From NCBI RefSeq assembly GCF_018613415.1, contig NZ_JAGGQG010000014.1, positions 62,001 through 126,000 of the forward strand: DNA of 64,000 nucleotides, in the 5' to 3' direction. The stretch comes from Bacillus sp. ISL-18. Its GTDB lineage: Bacteria; Bacillota; Bacilli; Bacillales; Cytobacillaceae. This document shows positions 8,543 to 16,194 of the stretch, in pieces. The translations under genes and the position numbers were made by a program. Below the pieces are notes generated by a model that worked only from the letters and a program-made list of their open reading frames with translations, had not been told where the DNA came from and did no database searches. Position 1 is the first letter of the stretch, and every line of letters starts with the position of its first letter.

Positions 8543-8731
8543 ATGGCTGTGTTACAGGCTATTGATGTTTTTTAACAAGTTGATTGGAGCGGAAGGCGGC
8601 GAAGACTCCTGCGGGAGTACGGGCTAGGGGAGACCCCACAGGCGCAAGTGCGCCGAGGAGGCTCCCCGGCACGCCCGCGGAAAGCGAAGCCGCCTGGAGT
8701 GGAAATCAACATTCAAGATTAACACAGCCCC
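8543..8731. repeat. 189-bp GC-rich foldback element, copy 1
   Basis: Ends GGCTGTGTTA and TAACACAGCC are inverted repeats, and an inner pair TTGATTGGAGCGGAAGGCGGC / GCCGCC..GGAGTGGAAATCAA folds back further, around a GC-rich core (GGGGAGACCCC, GCGCAAGTGCGC, GAGGCTCCCC). GC content is far above its surroundings. A second copy lies at 52564-52809. No open reading frame or transposase is present. It lies between frlA and frlB. Confidence 0.85.
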
Positions 8732-8776
8732 AAAAATAGGAAGTTAGTATTTGGATCTAACTTCCTATTAATCCAG

Positions 8777-10120
8777 TCATGCCACTACATCATTGCCCTT
8801 GCTACTTGCGGACCCATACCTTTTATTCCAATAAAAATAAACAGGAAGTCCGGTTGCAATGACAATAAACGCTGCAATCATACCTTGCCAAGGAGCCCAA
8901 GTGAAGGTTCCCCAAGCAAGCCATGAGGCACCAAGTATGGCTAAAATAGTCGTTAATTTCCACATTGGCATACGATAGATTGGGTTATAATCATCCCGTT
9001 TACGGCATTTGTAAACAGCAGCAAAGTCCAAAATATTAATAACAAGCTGAATGAGTGTAAAATACCCAAGTAAGGCTGTTAAATTACTCATAAACACGAG
9101 AATACAAGCATACGTAACTTGAATAATAATTGAAAAACTAGGAGTTTCATATTTAGGATGGACCTTAGCAAACCGTTGAAAAAATAGTCCATCTTTCGCC
9201 ATCGCATATTCCAAACGAGGCTGAAACATAATACAGGAGCTTAATGATCCGAGAATAACAATAATGGCTGTAATGGCGACAAAGGAAGAAGCAATGTGAG
9301 ATAGACCTGGAATATAACTCACTGCCTCTGAAACAGCAGCATTTGAATGAATTAATTTATCAAACGGCATTAAGCCGATGACACATATGGCCAGCAAGGT
9401 GTACAAAGCTAGGACAATGAATACCGAGCTAATGAGTGCACGTGGGAGTATTTTTCCAGGATTTTTAAATTCGCCAGCCATAAAACAAATCGCTGCCATC
9501 CCTGTGTAAGCCCAAGTAGTTGCGGATACGCCTCCGATTAAACTTGTTTTTACAGCTCCATGCGCAGGCACATATGAAAAATTGCCAGCTTTCATATACA
9601 TCAAGCCTAAAACAATGACAATAATAAAAGGAATGATCTTAACAGCAGTGATAATAACTTGGAATAGTCCACCTTCTTTTACACTTCTGTAATGGATGGA
9701 GGTAATGACTAAGATGATCGCAACCCCTAGCAACTTTCCGGCCATACCAGAAAAGAATGGAAAAAAGCTAGCAAGGTAAGAAACAATTGCTAAAGCCATA
9801 ATAGAGATGGATGGGGGATCTAACGCCCAGAACGTCGCCCAACCGTATAGAAAGGCAAGAGGCCTCCAACCGGCTTTATTTAGGTATACGTAACCGCTTC
9901 CATTTTCAGGATAAGCAGTGGATAACTCTGCTAATACCATTACTTGCGGTATGGCGATTAGGCCGCCGATAATCCAAGCTAAAATTGAAATAGATGGAGT
10001 TCCTGCTGCTTTTGCAACATCACCAGATGAGACAAAGATACCTGACCCAACAGTAGTTCCAACCGCAATCGCTAGAGCAGACCAAAAACCCAGTTTTCTT
10101 GTAAGAGTGCCATTACTCAT
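8777..10120 (-). CDS. frlA: APC-family amino acid permease, fructoselysine transporter-like
   Basis: Length 447 residues from ATG 10120, which follows GGAGG by 8 bases; the TTG 15 bases upstream overlaps that site. About twelve hydrophobic segments run the whole length, with the APC signature near the N-terminus (GFWSALAIAVGTTVGSGIFVSSGDVAKAAG). The E. coli fructoselysine permease FrlA is in this family and of this length, and the gene heads the frl locus, so uptake of fructoselysine (or psicoselysine) is the best call. B. subtilis instead uses an ABC importer (FrlONM). Another amino acid as substrate cannot be excluded from sequence alone. The gene has its own promoter with a cre-like site. 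Confidence 0.82.
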   Translation of the reverse strand: MSNGTLTRKLGFWSALAIAVGTTVGSGIFVSSGDVAKAAGTPSISILAWIIGGLIAIPQVMVLAELSTAYPENGSGYVYLNKAGWRPLAFLYGWATFWALDPPSISIMALAIVSYLASFFPFFSGMAGKLLGVAIILVITSIHYRSVKEGGLFQVIITAVKIIPFIIVIVLGLMYMKAGNFSYVPAHGAVKTSLIGGVSATTWAYTGMAAICFMAGEFKNPGKILPRALISSVFIVLALYTLLAICVIGLMPFDKLIHSNAAVSEAVSYIPGLSHIASSFVAITAIIVILGSLSSCIMFQPRLEYAMAKDGLFFQRFAKVHPKYETPSFSIIIQVTYACILVFMSNLTALLGYFTLIQLVINILDFAAVYKCRKRDDYNPIYRMPMWKLTTILAILGASWLAWGTFTWAPWQGMIAAFIVIATGLPVYFYWNKRYGSASSKGNDVVA

Positions 10121-10240
10121 TAAGAGTTCCTCCAAATCCAGATTCTAAGATTTCCAATTCCTTTACTTTTTTCAATGATTTACTGAATGTATCATGTGAT
10201 GTTCATCCCCAGAGATCTCATTTATCAGCCCCTTTTTATT

Positions 10241-10297
10241 TGAAAACGTTTTATTTGTTATGCCTTGTATTATAATTAAACATTACATAACTTTCAA
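10241..10297 (-). promoter_or_regulatory. frlA promoter, shared frl box and cre-like site
   Basis: Minus strand TTGAAA (10292-10297), 17-base spacer, TATAAT (10269-10274), then ACAAGGCATAACAAAT, nearly identical to the sequence after the frlB -10. Just downstream is TGAAAACGTTTTAT (10241-10254, plus-strand reading), 12 of 14 positions of a CcpA cre site. The layout suggests regulator binding and catabolite repression as roadblocks after the start point. Confidence 0.7.
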
Positions 10298-10563
10298 TAG
10301 GGAATTTTAAATATACTCAAATAAATAGTTTCGTAACTTTTAATAGGCTATTTTTCTTTTCATTAGGTTGTTGTATTATTGCGATTTTTAATAGAAGGAA
10401 GGTCAAGTAATTATAACTGTGACAGTTTTTATTTTGTACATAGACCAACTCAAAGAGGGAGGGTAATAGAGAAAGTCGCAAAAAAACAAGGAAAGACCAG
10501 CCGATTATTTATCGGGAAGTTGAAAAAGATGGAGAGTGTTCTGGAAGAAGGCCGAAGAGAAAT
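10298..10563. other. Intergenic stretch between frlA promoter and rluF, no convincing gene
   Basis: A plus-strand frame at 10379-10573 (64 codons, TTG start) has no ribosome binding site and a composition without family resemblance. GAGGGAGGG at about 10455 is followed by no standard start codon at the right distance. I see nothing else here. Confidence 0.4.
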
Positions 10564-10602
10564 AAAAGGATGAACCAAAATGATGCTGGTTCATCCTTTT
10601 TT
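10564..10602 (-). terminator. Terminator after rluF-like gene
   Basis: AAAAGGATGAACC (10564-10576) pairs with GGTTCATCCTTTT (10588-10600); T-runs on both strands, so it can work in both directions. It begins three bases after the rluF stop. Confidence 0.85.
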
Positions 10603-10604
10603 AT

Positions 10605-11312
10605 CTACCATTCCCGAGGCTGATAGTTAAGGTCATCGAATAATTGCTCTTTTTCCTTTTTGGTTAAATCCCGCCACTGGCCAATGGGCAGTTTCCCCAA
10701 ATGGATATTCATGATCCTTGTCCGCTGCAACCTGACTACCTCATAGCCTAAGGCGGCACACATCCGGCGGATTTGCCGGTTAAGCCCCTGGGTTAGGATA
10801 ATTTGAAAGACATACTTTGAAAGCTGTGTGACTTTGCATGGAAGTGTTTTGGTATTTAAGATTTCCACTCCGCCAGCCATTTTCTTTACAAACTCAGCGG
10901 TAATTGGCTTATTCACGGTAACAATATACTCTTTTTCATGCTTATTCTCTGCGCGGAGAATTTCATTTACAATATCTCCGTCATTTGTTAGGAGGATTAG
11001 ACCGTCTGAGTCCTTATCCAGCCTGCCAATATGAAAAATCCGCATTGGGTGATTTACAAAGTCAACAATATTTCCTTTTATATGCCTTTCAGTTGTACTT
11101 GTAATTCCGACTGGTTTATTTAAGGCAATATAAACATATTCTTTCTTAACTTTAATAGGACTCCCATCAATGCGAACCAAGTCACCAGGCTCTACCTGGC
11201 TGCCCATTTGCGCGACCTGGCCGTTAATGGTGACCCTGCCCTCGCTAATTAACTTATCTGCTCCTCGTCTAGAGGACTTTCCCGACTCACTAATAAATTT
11301 ATTAATCCTCAT
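10605..11312 (-). CDS. 23S rRNA pseudouridine synthase, RluF/RsuA family
   Basis: Start ATG 11312 gives 235 residues beginning MRINKFISESG, the usual N-terminus; a GTG 30 bases upstream is possible. An S4 RNA-binding domain occupies residues 1-60 (SSRRGADKLISEGRVTING), followed by the catalytic domain with the RLD motif (GRLDKDSDGLILLTNDG) containing the catalytic aspartate, and the conserved GLNRQIRRMC segment. The family makes single pseudouridines in rRNA; the RluF-like pattern suggests U2604 of 23S rRNA, but RluB/RsuA roles are not excluded. It stands alone between a terminator and a repeat. Confidence 0.87.
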   Translation of the reverse strand: MRINKFISESGKSSRRGADKLISEGRVTINGQVAQMGSQVEPGDLVRIDGSPIKVKKEYVYIALNKPVGITSTTERHIKGNIVDFVNHPMRIFHIGRLDKDSDGLILLTNDGDIVNEILRAENKHEKEYIVTVNKPITAEFVKKMAGGVEILNTKTLPCKVTQLSKYVFQIILTQGLNRQIRRMCAALGYEVVRLQRTRIMNIHLGKLPIGQWRDLTKKEKEQLFDDLNYQPREW

Positions 11313-11386
11313 AATAACCACAACCTTAAGTGGAATAGTCACTTAAGAATAACCTACTTTTATTATTCTTTTCAAGCTGTCCAACT

Positions 11387-11399
11387 GGTGCCTGTCACC
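11387..11399. repeat. GGTGCCTGTCACC dispersed palindrome, copy 1
   Basis: A 13-base near-palindrome followed by ATTTCT. The same unit recurs seven times between 60.1 and 62.3 kb. Confidence 0.85.
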
Positions 11400-11553
11400 A
11401 TTTCTTCTATTTGCAATCAGTTTAACCAAAAATGTCGAATGAATTTTTGATAGATTTGTAAACTATTAAAATGTTTCTATCAAATTGTGACAAAAATTTC
11501 CTCTCTGAAATGTTATTGTAATCTAAAATACATATATATATGGGGAGATGCAA

Positions 11554-12432
11554 ATGAAGAAGTTATCGATTATTTTTGTTTTGCTTTTTAGTATCTTTGT
11601 CTTTACTACACCAACAGATGCAGCAGGCAGTTCCCAACTGATTATTATTAACAAAAAAATTAACACTCTTGCTTTCTATGATGGGGGAAAGTTAGTAAAA
11701 ACCTTTAAAGTGGCCACTGGTAAAACAAGAAATTTAACTCCAGAGGGTAAATTTAGAATTGTTATCAAAATGGTAAACCGTCCATATTATAAGGGGCATA
11801 TTCCTGGCGGCGATCCACGTAATCCATTAGGAGACAGATGGATGGGATTAGAAGCAAGGGGTACATATGGAACAACCTATGGCATACATGGAAATGCAAA
11901 TGAAAACTCAATTGGAAAATATGTAAGCCATGGCTGTGTACGGATGCACAATCAAGAGATTCGCTGGCTTTACAGCAGAGTTCAAAATTATACGCCGGTT
12001 GTCATCACATACTCTACTAGCAGTTTTGACGCCATTGCCAAGGCAAACGGAGTCAAAGTGAATGTTCCAAATGGCTGGGTTCAAAAGAATGGACACCGTT
12101 ATTATTATGTAAATGGAACACTTCAATATGGCTGGTTAACAATCAGTGGGAAAAAATACTTCTTTGATCATATAGGAGTGATGAGAACAGGCTGGGTTGT
12201 AACTGGAGGAAAGAAATACTACCTGGATCCATCTGGAGTATTGAAAACAGGCTGGCTAGTAACCGGAGAAAAGAAATATTTCCTTGATCAAACTGGAGCC
12301 TTGAAAACGGGCTGGGTACAAATCGGTGGAAAATCGTACTACTTTTTTCCTTATCCTAACGGAAACATGGCAGTTAATACCGTTATTGAGGGCCGTAAAA
12401 TCGGACCAGATGGTGCTTGGCAGCAAGTTTAA
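11554..12432 (+). CDS. L,D-transpeptidase (YkuD domain) with C-terminal cell-wall-binding repeats
   Basis: ATG 11554 lies 6 bases after GGGGAG; the ATG at 11548 overlaps that site. The 292-residue product has a signal peptide (hydrophobic core, cleavage near TDA-AGSS, residue 24). Residues 25-150 are a YkuD domain with the catalytic motif SHGCVRMHN (Cys in HGC). Residues 165-285 hold about five GW-type repeats (GWVQKNGHRYYYVNG..., TGWVVTGGKKYYLDPSG) as in choline/cell-wall-binding modules. It should act outside the membrane, forming 3-3 crosslinks or attaching groups to peptidoglycan. After the stop codon the frame continues into a remnant of another gene. Confidence 0.9.
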   Translation: MKKLSIIFVLLFSIFVFTTPTDAAGSSQLIIINKKINTLAFYDGGKLVKTFKVATGKTRNLTPEGKFRIVIKMVNRPYYKGHIPGGDPRNPLGDRWMGLEARGTYGTTYGIHGNANENSIGKYVSHGCVRMHNQEIRWLYSRVQNYTPVVITYSTSSFDAIAKANGVKVNVPNGWVQKNGHRYYYVNGTLQYGWLTISGKKYFFDHIGVMRTGWVVTGGKKYYLDPSGVLKTGWLVTGEKKYFLDQTGALKTGWVQIGGKSYYFFPYPNGNMAVNTVIEGRKIGPDGAWQQV

Positions 12433-12630
12433 TATGTAGCTTTAGATTTACTTGGCTTTAACGGTCAGATTCAGGCACAGGCTGTTCAGCATGGTGATAC
12501 GTTTGTACCAACCGCGCAGGTGATTAACGTAACTGATTTCCAAAATTACCTGCCAAACCCACAAAACATTCACTTAAGTTCATTAGGATATCAAGTAGTT
12601 GCTGGTGAGTTTTGGAAAGTAATTAAATAG
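12433..12630 (+). pseudogene. C-terminal remnant of an SGNH/GDSL hydrolase
   Basis: In the same frame as the preceding transpeptidase, right after its TAA, 65 codons read without a start codon to TAG at 12628. The end, PNPQNIHLSSLGYQVVAGEFWKVIK, is typical of the last block of SGNH-fold esterases, where the catalytic histidine sits in NIHLS. The catalytic Ser and oxyanion blocks are absent, so this is a decayed fragment. A deletion that fused the two genes, followed by a stop, would explain it. A terminator follows. Confidence 0.7.
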
Positions 12631-12641
12631 TTTTATAGATT

Positions 12642-12675
12642 ATTAGGCACCCCCTGCCGGGTGCCTAATTTTTTT
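12642..12675 (+). terminator. Intrinsic terminator
   Basis: ATTAGGCACCC (12642-12652) pairs with GGGTGCCTAAT (12659-12669), followed by seven T residues. It ends the transpeptidase/SGNH-remnant transcript and isolates the parMR locus. Confidence 0.9.
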
Positions 12676-12704
12676 ACGGAAGAAAAAGTACCCTTTATTA
12701 TTAT

Positions 12705-12912
12705 GTTTACATTTATTGTATACTTGTAAACATAATGTATACGGTCTGTTTGCGTTTTTGTTTACGTGTATACAAATTGTAAACATGAAGTACACAACCG
12801 CGTTTACATGTATACAAAGGTGTACACATGCGGGAATAGCACTATGTATACGGATATGTAGTAACTGTTTACAAAACTGTTTACAAAATCAAAAAGTTTA
12901 CAAATTGTTTAC
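12705..12912. repeat. Centromere-like (parC-type) array of GTNNAC hexamers upstream of parM
   Basis: Within 208 bp I count 16 hexamers: GTTTAC at 12705, 12760, 12802, 12867, 12879, 12896 and 12907; GTAAAC at 12726 and 12779; GTATAC at 12718, 12737, 12768, 12810 and 12846; GTACAC at 12790 and 12822. Common spacings are 8, 11-12 and 21-24 bases, close to helical repeats. Plasmid type II partition loci carry such arrays before parM, where ParR binds to form the centromere and repress the promoter. That function here is inferred from position and from the RHH protein encoded downstream. Confidence 0.7.
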
Positions 12913-13037
12913 TGTTTTACACTTTTATTTCTTTTCTATCCGTCCCCCTTGAAGAATCTATCAATCTCCTATAGCCTTATAGAGAGAGAGTTTTTATTAC
13001 ATAAAAAACTATTTAATGAAAAGGAATGATAATTATT

Positions 13038-14195
13038 ATGACTAAATCTAGAGTTGCAGCAATAGATGTAGGAAATGACTCCATTAAAGCTATTTTCGGG
13101 GAATTGGAATATGAGTTGAATATTCCTAACATTATCGCCAGGGATACAGAAGACCGCCCTGTCATCGGTATTGAAGAGCTTGACAATAAAAATCCGCTCG
13201 ATGGCATTCATATTAAAGTCCACTCCCCTGCCCTTAAGGAGAATAATGCAATTTATCGTGTTGGTAATTTAGCAACCAAGACAGATAATGCGACGGAATT
13301 AGATCCAGGCAGTAGTAAATCGGAAGAGGATCAAACACTGATCATGCTTTTTGCCACATTGGCATTAGATGCAGTAAATCAAGATAGTTTTCCACGTGCG
13401 AAGAACGTAATAGATGCTTCTTATACATTAGGAACAGGTCTTCCCCTTCGTGAGGTAAAGGAAGGTAAGGATGCCGGCTACCGTTCAAGATTAGTTGGAA
13501 ATGTCCATCAGGTTGAATTTTTGGTCACTCCGAAATATCAAGGACTAAAAGTTAATATTAAATTTAACGAAGTAAAGGTCTATCCGGAAGGCTTCGCAGC
13601 TTATATTAATCTAGTAATGGATAACAATTTGAAAATCATCAACAAGGACTTAATCGATCGACGTATCTTGATTCAGGATATTGGCGGGTTATCAACTGAT
13701 ATAGCTGTAATTAAAAATCGAAATGTAGACGATGATAAGGCGCAGGGCTTTAACCTTGGGGTATCAGAGTCATTAGAAGCGATCCGTGAAGAAATCCGTA
13801 AAAAGCACGGTGTTGAGCTGGACAGCCGCCGTGATGTAGTGGAAATCATTACAAGAAAAAACGATCGCAATCATATTATGGTCAAGGGAAGCAGGACAAG
13901 CGTTCACGATATTACCGATCGTATATTGCTTGATTTAGCCAAAAAACAATATCGTTTGTTACGAAATGTTTGGCAGAAAAATTCACAGACAGAAATCTGC
14001 TATTTTGTTGGCGGCGGATCACATGTCCTTAAAGATTATCTAAAAACGCTAAATAATAATTTAGATGGTTACAATATTGAATTCTTTGAAGATGATAAGG
14101 AAAGTATTTGGATGATGGCCAATGCTTACTACAAGCTCATCATGGATTTCGTCAGAAAAACGGAGAAGCCTAAAGAACCAATCAAAACGAACTAG
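13038..14195 (+). CDS. parM: ParM/StbA-family actin-like ATPase
   Basis: 385 residues from ATG 13038, after AAAAGGA; ATG 13026 in the same frame abuts that site. The actin-fold motifs are in order: phosphate 1 AAIDVGNDSIKA near residues 6-17, phosphate 2 QDIGGLSTDIAVI near residues 214-226, and the adenosine motif YFVGGGSHVLKDY near 325. The family polymerises with ATP to push or pull plasmid copies apart. The downstream gene encodes a ribbon-helix-helix protein of ParR type and the upstream DNA holds an array of short repeats, so a complete ParMRC module is present. No replication gene is nearby and the surroundings are chromosomal, so it may be a domesticated or integrated plasmid locus. 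Confidence 0.88.
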   Translation: MTKSRVAAIDVGNDSIKAIFGELEYELNIPNIIARDTEDRPVIGIEELDNKNPLDGIHIKVHSPALKENNAIYRVGNLATKTDNATELDPGSSKSEEDQTLIMLFATLALDAVNQDSFPRAKNVIDASYTLGTGLPLREVKEGKDAGYRSRLVGNVHQVEFLVTPKYQGLKVNIKFNEVKVYPEGFAAYINLVMDNNLKIINKDLIDRRILIQDIGGLSTDIAVIKNRNVDDDKAQGFNLGVSESLEAIREEIRKKHGVELDSRRDVVEIITRKNDRNHIMVKGSRTSVHDITDRILLDLAKKQYRLLRNVWQKNSQTEICYFVGGGSHVLKDYLKTLNNNLDGYNIEFFEDDKESIWMMANAYYKLIMDFVRKTEKPKEPIKTN

Positions 14196-14203
14196 GTGAT
14201 CGT

Positions 14204-14806
14204 ATGAAGAAAAATTCCCTATCTGAAATTAAGCGCGGCCAGGCGATATCCTTCCGTGTTCCTTCAGATACACCTGATCATATCGTCAAGCATTTACAAA
14301 GGCTAAAGGAGACCGAGCGGCGGAATTTCTCCAGTACCATTGCCGAATTTGTTATGGAAGGGGTCAGTCATTCCTTCGCACGTGAGAAGGAGACGATTAC
14401 CATCCCCCTTCCTAAAAAGTTAACAAAGGCACAGCGGGACTGGTTAAAGCATGAGCATTCGGAAGCCATGCTGGGCAGTATCCTCTATCAACTGATTTCT
14501 GATCCAATTCGGGCGACGTCGTTACTTGCCTCATTGAACAGTAATTCCTTAGATATTGAGGAGGCCTTGTATCTGCAGGAGGATATGCCGTCTGCCTCCG
14601 CTCACAGCGAGGATATCCCGATTGAAATAGATTCCTTTAAGGAACTTGCGGCAGGTCTAGATGTTGATGACCTGGAGGATGACTTAAATGATTTTGATTG
14701 GGAGACGGCGAGGCAAGCGGAGCCGCTGCCTGAGGAAGAAAGTAGCGAAGAGGAATTAGATGCGGATGATCTGCTTGGCGGTTTCTTAGCGAATATGAAT
14801 AAATAA
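14204..14806 (+). CDS. ParR-like ribbon-helix-helix DNA-binding adaptor
   Basis: A 200-residue protein 8 bases after parM, with AGGTGATC before its ATG. Residues 13-60 (ISFRVPSDTPDHIVKHLQRLKE then RNFSSTIAEFVMEGV) have the strand-helix-helix pattern of ParR-type adaptors. Residues 115-200 are strongly acidic and low in complexity, ending in the hydrophobic patch DLLGGFLANMNK, which resembles the C-terminal filament-capping segment of ParR proteins. It would bind the upstream array, couple it to ParM filaments and repress the operon. Family membership is inferred from pattern and context rather than from clear similarity. Confidence 0.68.
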   Translation: MKKNSLSEIKRGQAISFRVPSDTPDHIVKHLQRLKETERRNFSSTIAEFVMEGVSHSFAREKETITIPLPKKLTKAQRDWLKHEHSEAMLGSILYQLISDPIRATSLLASLNSNSLDIEEALYLQEDMPSASAHSEDIPIEIDSFKELAAGLDVDDLEDDLNDFDWETARQAEPLPEEESSEEELDADDLLGGFLANMNK

Positions 14807-14810
14807 TCCG

Positions 14811-14848
14811 AAAAAACGAGCCCCGTCTTTTATAAGGCGGGGCTGTTT
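14811..14848. terminator. Bidirectional terminator between parR and the DUF4023 gene
   Basis: AGCCCCGTC (14819-14827) pairs with GGCGGGGCT (14836-14844). The minus strand has the better T-run (CGTTTTTTCGG), ending the DUF4023 transcript. Confidence 0.75.
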
Positions 14849-14867
14849 GATCCTTTAACTCAGTCAA

Positions 14868-14993
14868 TTAGTGCTGCTTATTCGGTAGCTTCTGGCTTTG
14901 ATGGCCATTACTTTGACGTTCTTTGTTATCCTTGTCTTTTTCTTGTCTTTCCTGCAGTTTTTCAACAAATTCATGTGTAGTATTGTCTTCCAT
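14868..14993 (-). CDS. DUF4023-type microprotein (41 aa)
   Basis: A short gene whose ATG at 14993 follows AAGGAGG by 9 bases. The product starts MEDNTTHEFVEKLQERQ and ends KLPNKQH, which fits the small DUF4023 family of Bacillaceae (about 36-42 residues). It is charged, rich in Q, K and E, with no membrane segment. Function is unknown; such proteins occur mainly in spore formers. A terminator lies right behind it. Confidence 0.75.
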   Translation of the reverse strand: MEDNTTHEFVEKLQERQEKDKDNKERQSNGHQSQKLPNKQH

Positions 14994-15225
14994 TTATGCA
15001 TGCCTCCTTTTAAAAATGAACCATAGTTATTCTGTCCAACTCCAATAAAATTATGTAGGCTGTTTAATGGTGCCAGATATAAACTCGAGATTTGTTCATA
15101 CATATTAGTGAAGGTCTTTTTGACTAGGATATTTATGGTTCCTTTTCCTTGTTTTGAATAGAGCTATTTACTATAATGGAAAAAAATATGAAAATACTAC
15201 TATATGAATGGGTGGTGGGCCGATA

Positions 15226-16158
15226 ATGCTGCCTGCTAATATTGTCCTTGAAAATGGTGTTCTTAATGATGCCTTAATTTTAAAAAGAGAATTCCTCTAT
15301 CAAGGAATGAATGGGCGATTTGTTGAGCGTTTTTTTCTATCTCCTGCAGTAAGCTTTATTTTCAAACCATTAACCAACAATGGCCAGTTAGGAAGAGAAG
15401 TATGGGTCCACCAACATATACTCCCACAGTTTCCTGCCATATACCCCAAAATTATTTCCTACAGAATAAGTGAACAGCCTGAATGGAATTGGATGATCGT
15501 AGAGGACCTCGGGGCACTGAACCACGATTTTAGTGAAAAAAGTGCTTTAGAAGTTAGTAAGTGGGTGGCCTGGTGGCATTCCCTGCCCATTGAAAAAATA
15601 AAAGATGTCCCGATCCCAAATTTGAAGCCGCAAATGGATACAATCGCAGCTGAAGTTGGCTGCAGCAAGGATGCGTTTTTACAACGGTTGCCGGCACTAG
15701 GATTAGATCGGCAGCCTATTGAACAAGTATATACATTGCTTGGAAAAATTAATTTCTCTACTCGACTCGTTTTATCACATGGGGATTTACATTTAGGTAA
15801 CTTTTCCTTAGTCGACAATCAGCTAAAGATATTGGACTGGGAACATTCCCATCTAAATTCACCCTATTGGGATTTGTATCACTTAATTGATATGTCCCAT
15901 CCTCTTTTTCCTAAACAGGTTACATCAGAACTGCGCCAGCAAATCTTGGAGATATACCTTAATCAAGTAGATTTTGAAGTGGAGCGCGACTTGTTTATGA
16001 AAGAATATTATTTGTTTTCCGCGGTTTTCTCGATGTGGATGATCGGGCTGATCGAGAAAGACCTCCAAGCAAAGGAGCGGAAATGGCCTGAAGAACAATT
16101 GCATAGGCAGATGAAAGAAACCATCGTAAGTCTTAAGCAATGTGCGGAGGCGCTTTGA
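15226..16158 (+). CDS. Aminoglycoside phosphotransferase (APH)-fold kinase
   Basis: 310 residues from ATG 15226, behind GGTGGTGGG; an ATG at 15208 lacks a good site. The kinase signature is clear: LSHGDLHLGNF (catalytic Asp, near residue 186) and ILDWEHSHLNSPYWDLYHL (metal-binding DWE). The N-lobe is weakly conserved. The family phosphorylates small molecules, including choline, homoserine, fructosamine and sometimes aminoglycosides; the real substrate cannot be read from this sequence, and resistance should not be assumed. Monocistronic, with a perfect terminator directly behind it. Confidence 0.82.
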   Translation: MLPANIVLENGVLNDALILKREFLYQGMNGRFVERFFLSPAVSFIFKPLTNNGQLGREVWVHQHILPQFPAIYPKIISYRISEQPEWNWMIVEDLGALNHDFSEKSALEVSKWVAWWHSLPIEKIKDVPIPNLKPQMDTIAAEVGCSKDAFLQRLPALGLDRQPIEQVYTLLGKINFSTRLVLSHGDLHLGNFSLVDNQLKILDWEHSHLNSPYWDLYHLIDMSHPLFPKQVTSELRQQILEIYLNQVDFEVERDLFMKEYYLFSAVFSMWMIGLIEKDLQAKERKWPEEQLHRQMKETIVSLKQCAEAL

Positions 16159-16159
16159 A

Positions 16160-16188
16160 AAAAAGCTAACCATTTGGGTTAGCTTTTT
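16160..16188. terminator. Bidirectional terminator between the APH-fold gene and pepT
   Basis: AAAGCTAACC (16162-16171) pairs with GGTTAGCTTT (16177-16186), with A- and T-runs on the two sides. Confidence 0.88.
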
Positions 16189-16194
16189 TGCGTA

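Noticed and set aside
10379..10573. 64-codon plus-strand frame between frlA and rluF
   Set aside because: TTG start without ribosome binding site, no family resemblance; the downstream hairpin is explained as the rluF terminator.
12705..12912. Replication origin iterons
   Set aside because: No rep gene nearby; position directly before parM/parR favours a partition centromere.
15226..16158. Aminoglycoside resistance gene
   Set aside because: Only the generic APH kinase fold is supported; many relatives phosphorylate metabolites.
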